A DNA stretch of 15,271 nt, taken from Acanthamoeba sp. SK_2022b. Taxonomy: Eukaryota; Discosea; Longamoebia; Acanthamoebidae. How positions within the stretch are numbered: position 1 is the stretch's first letter; the number at the start of each line of letters is the position of its first letter. Positions 5,955 to 12,991 of this stretch are shown piece by piece. Under the pieces are notes generated by a model. It saw only the letters and a program-made list of their open reading frames with translations, ran no database searches and was not told where the DNA came from. A program made the translations under genes and the position numbers. The stretch is taken from the NCBI GenBank assembly GCA_027943245.1, contig JANDJZ010001024.1, forward strand, positions 1 through 15,271, given 5' to 3'.

Positions 5955-7502
5955 GTGGCGGCTTGGCGGATGTCAGGCGGCGAGTTCGGGATGTTGGTGT
6001 TGGAGACGGTGTTGAGGATTCGGCGCGAGTTTGCGTCCGGCAAGGCGATCAAAGCGATCGCGCGTGACCTTCGATTGTCGCGCAAGGTGGTGCGCAAGGC
6101 GATCCGGGAGCCGGATGCGGAGTTCGCCTATCGGCGGGCGGTGCAGCCGTTGCCGAGGCTGGCGCCGTTCCAGGCCAGGCTCGATGAGCTGCTGGAAGAG
6201 GACGAGGCGCGGCCGCGGCGCGAGAAGCTGCGGATGACGCGGGTTCATGACCTGCTGGTGCGCGAGGGGTTCGACGGGTCGTACGACGCGGTCCGGCGCT
6301 ACGCGGCGGGGTGGCGGCTGAAGCGACGCCGGGGCGTGGCGGACGCGCCATCGTTCATCCCGCTGATGTTCCGGCCGGGCGAGGCCTACCAGTTCGACTG
6401 GAGCCACGAGGACGTGGAGATCGCGGGCAAGCCGATGCGGGTGAAGGTGGCGCACATGCGGCTGTGCGCCTCGCGGGCGATCTATGTTCGGGCCTATCCG
6501 CGCGAGACCCAGGAGATGCTGTTCGACGCGCATGCGCGGGCGTTCGCCTTCTTCGGCGGCGTGCCGACGCGCGGGATCTACGACAACATGAAGACGGCGG
6601 TGACGACGGTGTTCACGGGCAAGGACCGGGTGTTCAACCGGCGCTTCCTGGTCATGGCGAGCCACTACATGGTGGAGCCGACGGCCTGCTCCCCGGCGGC
6701 GGGCTGGGAGAAGGGCCAGGTCGAACACCAGGTCCAGACGGCCCGGGGACGGTTCTTCCAGCCGCGCCTGCGCTTCACCAGCCTGGAGGAGCTGAACGGC
6801 TGGCTGGAGGCGGAGTGCCGGCGCTGGGGCGAGCTGCGTCAGCACCCCGAGCAGAAAGAGCTGACGGTTGCTCAGGCCCTGGCCGCCGAGCGGCCGGCGC
6901 TGCAGCCGATGCTGGGCCCGTTCGACGGCTTCCACGAGAGCGAGCACGCGGTGACGGGGACCTGCCTGATCAGCTTCGACCGTAACCGCTACTCGGTGAT
7001 GGCGAAGGCCGGGCGCCGTACGGTGCAGGTCCGCGCCTATGCCGACCGGATCGTCGTGCGCTGCGAGGGTGAGGTCGTCGCCGACCATCGCCGGTTCTTC
7101 GGTCGTGACCGGACCCTCTACGATCCCTGGCACTACCTCCCGGTGCTGGCGACCAAGCCCGGAGCCCTGCGCAATGGCGCGCCGTTCCAGGACTGGGAGT
7201 TGCCGCCGGGGCTGGCCCGCCTGAGGCGCAAGCTGGGTGCGGGCGACGAAGCCGATCGCCGGTTCGTGCGGGTTCTGGCGGCGGTGCTGGAAGACGGCCT
7301 GGAGCCGGTCGAGGCCGCGGCGCGCGAGGCGCTCGCCGCCGGGACCGTCAGCGACGACGTCATCCTCAACATCCTGGCGCGCCGGCGCGAACCGCCCCGG
7401 CCGCTGAGCATCGTCACGCCCGATGACCTGGCGCTGCGGCATCCGCCTCTGGCGGACTGCGACCGCTACGACAGCTTGCGAGGCATGCATGCAGCGGCAT
7501 GA
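5955..7502 (+). CDS. istA: IS21-family transposase IstA
   Basis: DDE transposase. Residue numbers use GTG 5955. An N-terminal helix-turn-helix ([21 protein letters not shown], about 33-52) binds the terminal repeats. The catalytic core has D148 in [10 protein letters not shown]210 in [10 protein letters not shown] and the glutamate in GWEKGQVE (about 252). A beta-rich C-terminal domain (SFDRNRYSV onward) and an arginine-rich tail follow. 515 aa is family-typical. ATG 5970 or ATG 5991 ([11 protein letters not shown], the usual IstA beginning) are likelier starts than the GTG. The 3' end overlaps istB by 14 bp, allowing translational coupling. No frameshift or stop is seen. Confidence 0.95.
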   Translation: MAAWRMSGGEFGMLVLETVLRIRREFASGKAIKAIARDLRLSRKVVRKAIREPDAEFAYRRAVQPLPRLAPFQARLDELLEEDEARPRREKLRMTRVHDLLVREGFDGSYDAVRRYAAGWRLKRRRGVADAPSFIPLMFRPGEAYQFDWSHEDVEIAGKPMRVKVAHMRLCASRAIYVRAYPRETQEMLFDAHARAFAFFGGVPTRGIYDNMKTAVTTVFTGKDRVFNRRFLVMASHYMVEPTACSPAAGWEKGQVEHQVQTARGRFFQPRLRFTSLEELNGWLEAECRRWGELRQHPEQKELTVAQALAAERPALQPMLGPFDGFHESEHAVTGTCLISFDRNRYSVMAKAGRRTVQVRAYADRIVVRCEGEVVADHRRFFGRDRTLYDPWHYLPVLATKPGALRNGAPFQDWELPPGLARLRRKLGAGDEADRRFVRVLAAVLEDGLEPVEAAAREALAAGTVSDDVILNILARRREPPRPLSIVTPDDLALRHPPLADCDRYDSLRGMHAAA

Positions 7503-8217
7503 GATGATGGCGGCCCTGACCGGCCTGGGCCTCAAGGGCATGGCCGGAGCCTTCGACGAGGCGGTCACCACGGGCCTGCAGCGCAAGCGCACGACCATGG
7601 AGATCCTCGCCGACCTGCTGCGCGCCGAGACGACCCACCGGCATGCGGCTTCCATCCGTTACCGGATGGCGGCGGCCAGGCTGCCCGCCGTGAAGGACCT
7701 CGACGCCTTCGTGTTCGACGACACGCCGATCAACGAGGGGCTGGTGCGCTCGCTTCACAGCGGCGCCTTCCTGGCGAACCGGCGCAACATCGTGCTGGTC
7801 GGCGGGACCGGCACGGGCAAGACCCACCTGGCCACCGCCATCATCGCCAACGTCGTGCGGGCCGGGGCGCGTGGCCGGTACTTCAACACCGTCGACCTGG
7901 TGAACCGCCTCGAGGAGGAGACCCGCCTGGGCAAGGCCGGTGCGCTGGCTGCTCACCTCTGCCGCCTCGACGTCGTGGTCCTCGACGAGCTTGGCTACCT
8001 GCCGTTCGCCCGCTCGGGCGGCCAGCTGCTGTTCCACCTGATCAGCAAGCTCTACGAGCGGACCTCGGTGATCGTCACGACCAACCTCGCCTTCGGCGAA
8101 TGGCCGACCGTGTTCGGCGATCCCAAGATGACCACGGCCCTGCTCGACCGCATCACCCACCACTGCGACATCGTCGAGACCGGCAACGACAGCTGGCGCT
8201 TCAAACACCGCAGCTAG
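7489..8217 (+). CDS. istB: IS21-family helper ATPase IstB
   Basis: DnaC/DnaA-like AAA+ ATPase that assembles on target DNA and activates IstA. From ATG 7489 (GAGG five bases before it) the protein is 242 aa. Walker A GGTGTGKT lies at about 105-112, Walker B VVVLDE at 162-167 followed by LGYLPF, and the sensor segment [12 protein letters not shown] and arginine-finger region [13 protein letters not shown] follow. The open frame extends upstream to 7423 inside istA but lacks family character there. The stop TAG is hybrid: TA from istB and G from the first base of the inserted IS5-type element. Before the insertion the codon would have been TAA, using bases now at 9046-9048. Confidence 0.94.
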   Translation: MQRHEMMAALTGLGLKGMAGAFDEAVTTGLQRKRTTMEILADLLRAETTHRHAASIRYRMAAARLPAVKDLDAFVFDDTPINEGLVRSLHSGAFLANRRNIVLVGGTGTGKTHLATAIIANVVRAGARGRYFNTVDLVNRLEEETRLGKAGALAAHLCRLDVVVLDELGYLPFARSGGQLLFHLISKLYERTSVIVTTNLAFGEWPTVFGDPKMTTALLDRITHHCDIVETGNDSWRFKHRS

Positions 8218-8277
8218 GCTCAGGACCCATTGATGTGATGTGCTCGATCTGATTCAGGCTCTGTAAGGAGACTGGAT

Positions 8278-9035
8278 ATGAGCGACCTCTATTGGCTGAC
8301 GGACGAGCAGATGGCGCGGCTGCAGCCGCACTTCCCCAAGAGCCACGGCAAGCCCAGGGTGGATGATCGTCGGGTGTTGAGCGGGATCATCTTCGTCAAC
8401 CGCAACGGGCTTCGCTGGCGTGACGCGCCGCCGGTCTATGGCCCACACAAGACGCTGTACAACCGCTGGAAGCGTTGGAGCGAGGCCGGGGTCTTCATCC
8501 GGATGATGGAGGGACTGTCCGGCGCTCAGGCCGAACGGCGCACCCTCATGATCGACGCGACCTATCTCAAGGCGCACCGTACGGCTTCGAGCCTCGCGGT
8601 AAAAAAGGGGGTCTTGGGCGGCTCATCGGACGCACCAAAGGCGGCATGAACACCAAGCTTCACGCCGTAACCGATGCGAACGGACGCCCCATCAGCCTGT
8701 TCATGACGGCAGGCCAGGTCAGCGACTACACCGGTGCTGCGGCCCTGCTGGACAGCCTTCCCAAGGCCCAATGGCTGCTGGGCGACCGGGGCTATGACGC
8801 AGACTGGTTCAGGGACGCTTTGGAGGCCAAGGGCATCACGCCCTGCATCCCCGGTCGAAAATCCCGGACCGCGCCTATCCGTTACGACAAGCGCCGGTAC
8901 AAAAGCCGAAACCGCATCGAAATCATGTTCGGCCGGCTCAAGGACTGGCGTCGCGTCGCCACCCGCTACGATCGGTGCCCGACCGTCTTCCTGTCCGCCA
9001 TCGCCCTCGCCGCTACAGTGCTATTCTGGCTATGA
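8278..9035 (+). CDS. IS5-family transposase, orfA/orfB joined by -1 frameshift
   Basis: orfA runs 8278-8649. orfB is open 8475-9035 in the -1 frame. orfA opens MSDLYWLTDEQMARLQPHFP and has the DUF4096-type LRWRDAPP..YGPHKTLYNRW region and the first catalytic aspartate in LMIDATYLKAHR. orfB continues at GGLGRLIGRTKGGMNTKLHAV and supplies the second aspartate in LLGDRGYDADWF and the glutamate in RNRIEIMFGRLKDWRRVATRYDR, ending LFWL. The heptamer A AAA AAG at 8601-8607 in the orfA frame is a classic slippery site, so full-length transposase (~252 aa) would be made at low level. The start has a strong AAGGAGA seven bases upstream. Both frames look undamaged. Confidence 0.93.
8601..8607 (+). promoter_or_regulatory. 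Programmed -1 frameshift slippery heptamer A_AAA_AAG
   Basis: In the orfA phase the bases read gtA AAA AAG GGG. After a -1 slip the next codons GGG GGT CTT lead straight into orfB. This arrangement is standard for IS427-like elements. Confidence 0.85.
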
Positions 9036-9160
9036 GTCCTGAGCCTAACCCTCCACGAAGAACGCCAGGCGAGGGTTGAGCCTCCGGTCGGGCTACGCCC
9101 TCCCTACGCCCCAACCCTCGCAAGCGGTGCGCTCGTGACGTCCATCCCGAACCTCAAAAG

Positions 9161-9211
9161 GGGGTCCCTATTGCACGCCGATAGGGGGTCCCTTTTAGAC
9201 GCCGATTGACA
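9161..9211. repeat. Right-end IS21 tandem 22-bp repeats and terminal inverted repeat
   Basis: Copies at 9161-9182 and 9185-9206 (GGGGTCCCT... ending ACGCCGAT) are in opposite orientation to the left-end pair. The terminus ATTGACA closes the element at 9211. Bases 9046-9160 are the remaining IS21 right flank between the nested element and these repeats, with no gene. Confidence 0.8.
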
Positions 9212-9212
9212 A

Positions 9213-9219
9213 CGAAGCA
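9213..9219. repeat. 7-bp target duplication, right (CGAAGCA)
   Basis: Copy of 5868-5874. One base (9212) separates it from the TG...CA-defined end, so the element may formally end at 9212. Confidence 0.75.
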
Positions 9220-9593
9220 CGCGCTGAAGAAGCCGAGGCAGCGTCGAGGTCGGGTTCATTCGGGCGATAGCGTCGGCTACCGCATCATCCGTCGCTTTGG
9301 AGTTCACAGACTGAACGAACGTGACGGCGTGGTTGAAGGTGTTGGCCTCGACCGGAGTGTCGATCCGGGTCAGCGTGTTTGCGTGAAGCCATCGGGGATC
9401 GAGAGCCGCCATGAACTGCGACTTCCTCGGGAACGAGAACTGGCACAGTCTGTCCGTGCTCTGCCATTTCCGGCGGATCGCTGAAGAGCCAGTCCGTCGT
9501 CATCAGCCACTGGCTCTCGCCAACGGCCTTGTTGAGGAACCACTCCAGTCCGTTCGTGTCAGGTTGTCCGTTGGGCAGGTAATCGACGCGCAT
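9213..9593 (-). pseudogene. 5' part of the IS-interrupted gene, with an additional frameshift
   Basis: It starts at ATG 9593 (MRVDYLPNGQPDTNGLEWFL) with GAGG nine bases upstream, a convincing translation start. The first ~37 codons (to TTDWLFS) are in one frame. Past about 9500-9480 the coherent protein continues one frame over (AIRRKWQSTDRLCQFSFPRK, then MAALDPRWLHANTLTRIDT), and that frame reads in phase through the IS insertion into 5477-5874. The joined length is 772 nt, one more than a multiple of three, consistent with a single inserted base. The gene is therefore broken twice: one indel and the IS21 insertion. The ~256-aa family is not recognised. Confidence 0.6.
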
Positions 9594-10407
9594 GGCGAAG
9601 CACCTCGTCGACTCGTTGGTCGGAACCAAGCTTCCTCCTGTCAAAGGAGATCAGGGTCTCATGGAAATCGGACTCGTCAACCAAAACGGAGGCGAGTGAT
9701 CGTGTTGGAGGAAGGGTGTCGTCCGAGCTTCGCTCGAACGGCTCTCGTGCGGTTGCCTCGCTCACTGGCGTTCGCGGGCAGACCACACGGAGCGACGTCG
9801 GATGAATTGGCTTCCTGATCCATGATGACCGAGAGAGTGATCCCCTCTCATTTTTAGACCATTGAACAAATCCCCCCGTCCCTCCCACACACTGGAATTC
9901 GTCATAGGACGAGGCAGAGGCGGAAGAGACAGGGGGATGGTTTCATTTTTGAGCCAGTAATGAACCTCGTTACGCGACGTTTGGGTGTTACTCCGCTGGT
10001 GGTTGCCCGGTGCCAGCAAATCGCGCCATCCTATGGTGACAGGGGTATCTGAACCACGTCGTCAAACTGACGATCCGTTGCCAACTAAATGGCGAGTTCT
10101 GAGTAACGTATCACCTCACAACGGTTGACCGCCCATCGCTCACGGGCGGCGCATCTCACGAGCGCAAAACGAGGGAACGCTGCGTGAGCTTCTGGGGCTT
10201 CAACTCTGTCTCGACGGACCCCAGATCATTTGCCTACGCCCGCATCGCGGACGACGGTTCCTTCGAACCTTGTCGTATGGACGGCCCCGACAGATCGGGT
10301 TCCATTCGCCCACTCTTGGCTACCTGTGCTGGTCTACGTCCCAGCCTTTTCCAGTCTGCGGATGGGGCGCGTCCCGCGTTCAAACCCCTGAGTGCTATGT
10401 TCCGATC
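9594..10407. other. About 800 bp without a supportable gene; possible old IS end
   Basis: ORFs here lack family features and conserved starts. Two similar 14-mers, TCATTTTTAGACCA (9848-9861) and TCATTTTTGAGCCA (9943-9956), resemble the paired end repeats of another IS21-type element read on the minus strand, but no transposase is adjacent. A GC hairpin CCGCCC/GGGCGG (10129-10149) has no T-run. I see no tRNA or rRNA. Confidence 0.35.
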
Positions 10408-10659
10408 TTACTTATCCTGCGGCGAAACTTCCATTTCATTCTGTAGATCGGGGCGGCTCTGGATGAGTTTCTCCCGCTCGGCCGCCGTGTAGATTTTGCC
10501 CGGCTCACGGGCCTGTCGCGGCTTCTTTGGTAGTGGTTTGCGCTTCGTTTTGGGGGCCTTGAACGGGGCAGCTTCGCGTCTTTCGGCCTGTTCTTTTGTC
10601 GCAGCTTTTCGTTCGGCTTTCGTCGGCTGGCGACCCTTTGTGAGGCTCAAGTTCTTCAT
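10408..10659 (-). CDS. Small lysine/arginine-rich hypothetical protein (third gene of operon)
   Basis: 83 aa from ATG 10659 (MKNLSLTKGRQPTKAERKAA). This start overlaps the stop of the preceding gene as ATGA, which decides it over the in-frame upstream Met codons. Composition is extremely basic and polar: repeated KAERKAATKEQAERR, then KAPKTKRKPLPKKPRQAR, and a more ordered C-terminus with IYTAAEREKLIQSRPDL. It is probably disordered or nucleic-acid binding. No family is assigned. It is the last gene of a three-gene unit read away from the repeat array. Confidence 0.6.
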   Translation of the reverse strand: MKNLSLTKGRQPTKAERKAATKEQAERREAAPFKAPKTKRKPLPKKPRQAREPGKIYTAAEREKLIQSRPDLQNEMEVSPQDK

Positions 10660-10982
10660 CGAACGGCGCGCTCCCAATCCCATTGGCCGTAGGACGCTCG
10701 CCATGTGTGTTCGGCCCACATCGACAGTGACCGGCCTTCATCATCCATCCCGTCGCCCGCGAAGATCACCCTGACTTGCGCCGCTGCCTCCTTGTCATGA
10801 ACGACCAAGCTGCGAAGGGTTTGGTCGCCTTTCGGAGGTGCCGGGCAGAGGTGATGCGGGATGCCTCTCATCAGTTCGAGCCGGGCTTGGTCGATTATGA
10901 CCATGAAGGCGTAGGCACCGGAGGGCACGTTCATCCGCTCTACGATGCGGTCGAACTCCTCGCGCGCGATAGCGTCGATCAT
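10656..10982 (-). CDS. Hypothetical 108-aa protein (second gene of operon)
   Basis: Starts at ATG 10982, overlapping the stop of the upstream gene by four bases, and in turn overlaps the next start by four bases. The sequence MIDAIAREEFDRIVERMNV forms a likely amphipathic helix, followed by a hydrophobic strand-like AYAFMVIIDQARLELM, a Pro/His-rich HHLCPAPPKGD turn, a strand SLVVHDKEAAAQVRVIFAGDG and a Trp-rich C-terminus (SMWAEHTW, YGQWDWE). It is soluble, with no signal peptide. I do not recognise the family. Tight coupling suggests dosage-linked products or a complex. Confidence 0.65.
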   Translation of the reverse strand: MIDAIAREEFDRIVERMNVPSGAYAFMVIIDQARLELMRGIPHHLCPAPPKGDQTLRSLVVHDKEAAAQVRVIFAGDGMDDEGRSLSMWAEHTWRASYGQWDWERAVR

Positions 10983-11236
10983 GCGCCCGCATCCTCAAGC
11001 GGAGCCGCAGCATGAAGGTCAGCAGTCAGCGCATCCCACGTCTCGCGGTCGAAGTCGCCCATGTAGCGGTTGATGTTCTCGCGGTTGCCCTCGCGGTTGG
11101 TGCCGATGAAGGTGTCGTCGGCGGACGGTCCTGAGACCTTAAACCACTCGCGGCTGAGATTGGTGTAGGTGCGCTCGGTTCCGTATTTGTCGATTGCGCC
11201 GACCGTCTCCGTCTTCGTCTTCGTCTTCCTTGTCAT
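10979..11236 (-). CDS. Hypothetical 85-aa protein (first gene of operon)
   Basis: Chosen start ATG 11236 (MTRKTKTKTETVGAIDKYG) has AAGGA eight bases upstream. The longer frame to 11284 adds 16 residues without a ribosome-binding site. After a basic Thr/Lys-rich N-terminus comes a compact polar domain with NLSREWFKVSG, TFIGTNREGNRENINRYMGDFD and RETWDALTADLHAAA. The family is unknown. The gene opens the three-gene unit and is divergent from the helix-turn-helix gene at 11671. The ~430 bp between them hold the iteron-like array, so both units may be controlled from there. Confidence 0.65.
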   Translation of the reverse strand: MTRKTKTKTETVGAIDKYGTERTYTNLSREWFKVSGPSADDTFIGTNREGNRENINRYMGDFDRETWDALTADLHAAAPLEDAGA

Positions 11237-11284
11237 CGTCGTCGTCCTTAATGTGTGGCCGGTGAGGCTGTTGTTGATGTTCAC

Positions 11285-11670
11285 GCACGTCGCATTCGGT
11301 AAGTTCGTGGGCGCCCACAGTTAATCGCTGCCCCAGCGCGGTGGCTGAGGCGGTAGTCATAAGATCGGGATAGAAGTCCCGGCGAAGATGAGGACGGTGC
11401 CTCATCTGGATTGTTGTGAGACCTTGGATGGGGTCTCTACGGGAGAGCTTGGTAACTCTCCTCGACTTGGCCAAGCATCATCAAGATACGCGACATCACC
11501 CTGCTGACAAGCACAGGCAATTTCCAGAATTGCCCTCGTATTTTGCTCTGGTGACGGGTTTGGCAAGGCTGGCGACCTCAAGGGACAGGTCTGGCAAGCG
11601 GCTGAGTTTCTTCAGAGCGCGTTTGGTAAGGCCACGGCGATCACGGGTGCGATTCTGGCAAACTTAACGG
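11285..11670. promoter_or_regulatory. Divergent intergenic control region
   Basis: No convincing gene. Besides the repeat array (separate entry) it contains the palindrome CTTGGCCAAG (11466-11475) and GGCAATT-TCCAG-AATTGCC (11516-11534). The first resembles the array motif with one extra base. It probably carries the promoters of the two divergent units. No sigma-70-type hexamers stand out. Confidence 0.4.
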
Positions 11671-11694
11671 GTGCTGGGGGACAGGTTTGGCAAC
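11559..11694 (+). repeat. Five iteron-like TTTGGCAAG repeats at ~32-bp intervals
   Basis: Copies: TTTGGCAAG (11559), TCTGGCAAG (11590), TTTGGTAAG (11622), TCTGGCAAA (about 11655), TTTGGCAAC (about 11686). Start-to-start distances are 31-33 bp, three helical turns, so all face the same side of the DNA. The core TTGGCAA is an odd palindrome. Copies 2 and 5 are preceded by an identical GGGACAGG. The array resembles an origin, partition or operator array. The last copy overlaps the most upstream possible start of the next gene. Confidence 0.6.
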
Positions 11695-12144
11695 GAAATA
11701 AATGCGAGCAGGTCGATGCCGTCAGTCCGAAAGTCCCTGAAGGAGAGCCAGCGGGAAGAGTTGGCTACCCTGCTGGGTGAGCCAGTGTTCCTTCGGGACG
11801 AGGCGGCCTCAAAAATCGGCCTAACCCCAGCCACCATGAAGACAGAGCCGCACAATCGGCCACCCTTCTTCCAAAAGAAGGATGGCGGCACGGTCTTCTA
11901 TCCGCAGTCGTGGCTCGACGAGTTCAAGCGGAACGGCAAGGTCGTGTCTCCCGTCACGGGCAAGATGATGACTGGAAAACGACCGTGGCCTCCAGTGCCG
12001 CCGACCTCGACCTCGCCTACCCCGGTCGCTCCGAAGAAGCGCGTAAACAGAGCTAAGCAAGCCAATGCTATCGGCCTCCTGAACCGGATCGGGGAAACGA
12101 ACGAGGAGCACCGCAAGAAGGTCTCTGAAGGGTGGCCTGACTAA
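11671..12144 (+). CDS. Helix-turn-helix-like DNA-binding protein, intact copy spanning the inner end of the right arm
   Basis: 157 aa from the first GTG. ATG 11716 (MPSVRKSLKESQREELATLL, 142 aa) is a plausible alternative and would clear the last iteron. The N-terminal half, with PVFLRDEAASKIGLTPATMK, then a turn, then GTVFYPQSWLDEFKRNGK, has the layout of AlpA/excisionase or MerR-like winged helix-turn-helix domains ('vLt..eaA..lgvs..tl..wr....p.f...g..v.y....l..f'). The C-terminal half is a Pro/Thr linker (PPVPPTSTSPTPVAPKK) and a basic helix (RVNRAKQANAIGLLNRI). It may autoregulate through the repeat array upstream. Residues from about 96 on lie inside the repeat arm; only this tail survives in the left copy. 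Excisionase or plasmid-control roles are possible, unproven. Confidence 0.65.
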   Translation: MLGDRFGNEINASRSMPSVRKSLKESQREELATLLGEPVFLRDEAASKIGLTPATMKTEPHNRPPFFQKKDGGTVFYPQSWLDEFKRNGKVVSPVTGKMMTGKRPWPPVPPTSTSPTPVAPKKRVNRAKQANAIGLLNRIGETNEEHRKKVSEGWPD

Positions 12145-12359
12145 CCCTCAGCCCGTTCTCCCAAACACCCCGGAAACCAGCCGTCCAGCGGCCCGAAAAA
12201 CCGGGCTTCGAGAGCCGCTCGTCGATGTGCCTCACACCATCTGATTGGAGCGACGGGGCCGGGGCCAAGACCCCGTAGTTCCACCTGCGTAGTTCTACGA
12301 GGTCTGTCTGATGACCGGCTCAGCTTGCGTCGTTCGACGAGCGGTGCCTTTAATCGGTC
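12145..12359. other. Non-coding leader region with hairpins (right copy)
   Basis: Mirrors 3338-3552: nested hairpin 12187-12219, CGTCG-TT-CGACG palindrome and repeated CGTAGTTC motif. It begins with GTTCTCCCAAACACC (12155-12169), one of three related motifs that follow successive genes in the arm. Confidence 0.3.
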
Positions 12360-12602
12360 ATGGGCCAGTTTCTCGACAGGCTGCTGGAAGGGTCCGCCGC
12401 ATACGGCGTGCGTCGAGAAAATGACGGCTACTTGCTGACTGGGCATGACGCTCACCTCGATCAGTTCAGCGATCTAGTCCGCGAAGCCGCCACAAAGTCT
12501 GGCGACGAGTTTGTGGTCTTCGCCTTCACCGATGGTCGGCAGGGCTACAGCCAGATGTTCGTCATCCCTCTGGATCATCTACCTCCGCACTCATCTGCCT
12601 GA
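12360..12602 (+). CDS. Hypothetical 80-aa protein (right-arm copy)
   Basis: Identical to the product of 3095-3337. Here it lies downstream of the intact helix-turn-helix gene in the same direction, with a 215-bp hairpin-containing gap, so the native order is probably helix-turn-helix gene, 80-aa gene, paralogue, recombinase. Confidence 0.55.
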   Translation: MGQFLDRLLEGSAAYGVRRENDGYLLTGHDAHLDQFSDLVREAATKSGDEFVVFAFTDGRQGYSQMFVIPLDHLPPHSSA

Positions 12603-12673
12603 TCGAAGCTGAGCAGTTCTCACAACAGGAGCAGAATCGGCTATATGGCCACGCTTGTAGCTGGGAGGGTGCC

Positions 12674-12925
12674 GTGCGCTATCTGCTGGCCGAGCTATTG
12701 GAAGGCTCGCCGCTGTATGAAGTCCGAAGGGATGGAGACGGGTTTATGTTCGTCGGCCACCCTGATCGGCTGAAGGAGTTCAGCCAGATTGTGCGACGGG
12801 CACAGGATAAGGCCGGTGACGAATATCTGGTCTTTCCGACCTCCGCGCCGAGGCGCCTCTACAGATGTTTATCGTCCCCATCGGCGAAGCGTCGTTACCG
12901 GACGAGACGCGCACGTTCTGATTGA
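12674..12925 (+). pseudogene. Frameshifted paralogue of the 80-aa gene (right-arm copy)
   Basis: Same sequence and same C-terminal frame departure as 2772-3023. GTG 12674 is preceded by GGGAGGG. The paralogue-like ending QMFIVPIGEA lies in the adjacent frame around 12862-12925. Confidence 0.55.
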
Positions 12926-12948
12926 CGCTGTGTCGATCCGTGAGACCC

Positions 12949-12976
12949 TGTTCTCCCAACACCTGATCGGAGAACA
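12949..12976. promoter_or_regulatory. 28-bp palindromic-ended site upstream of recombinase (right copy)
   Basis: TGTTCTCC (12949-12956) and GGAGAACA (12969-12976) as in the left arm, in opposite chromosomal orientation. A recombinase acting on the two sites would invert the roughly 10.2 kb between them. Confidence 0.45.
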
Positions 12977-12991
12977 CCCCTGCCCAAGCGC

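Larger units (their letters stand above)
8217..9045 (+). mobile_element. IS5-family (IS427-type) insertion sequence, 829 bp
   Basis: Terminal inverted repeats GGCTCAGGACCCAT (left) and GGCTCAGGACTCAT (right, complementary strand) differ at one of 14 positions. TA dinucleotides flank both ends (8215-8216, 9046-9047), the expected duplication for this group. It holds one transposase gene split over two overlapping frames. Size and organisation match IS427-like elements. It sits exactly at the end of istB. Confidence 0.93.
5875..9211 (+). mobile_element. IS21-family insertion sequence (istA-istB), itself interrupted by an IS5-type element
   Basis: Ends TGTGGATCGGCGT (5875) and, on the other strand, TGTCAATCGGCGT (ending at 9211, possibly 9212) are inverted repeats. 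Each end bears two copies of a 22-bp transposase-site repeat, and a 7-bp direct duplication flanks the element. Minus the nested 829-bp element and its 2-bp duplication the length is about 2.5 kb, the normal IS21 size. Both istA and istB look intact, so it may still be mobile, although the nested element displaces the right end from istB. Composition is markedly GC-richer than the flanking DUF2971 gene. Confidence 0.95.

Noticed and set aside
5973..7655. 560-aa open frame on the minus strand
   Set aside because: Antisense shadow of the GC-rich istA gene; Arg/His/Pro-rich with no family pattern.
7414..8208. 264-aa open frame on the minus strand
   Set aside because: Antisense shadow of istB.
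9559..9888. 109-aa minus-strand frame upstream of the interrupted gene
   Set aside because: Overlaps the well-placed start of that gene in another frame and has no recognisable features.
10184..10492. 102-aa plus-strand frame starting GTG 10184
   Set aside because: Runs antisense into the basic third gene of the operon, no ribosome-binding site or family pattern; weak enough to leave out.
11416..11667. 83-aa frame across the iteron-like array
   Set aside because: Periodic repeats, not coding pressure, explain this region; product is Arg/Ser-rich without features.
11559..11694. CRISPR array
   Set aside because: Units are only 9 bp with variable bases and no uniform 25-37-bp repeat; no cas genes.
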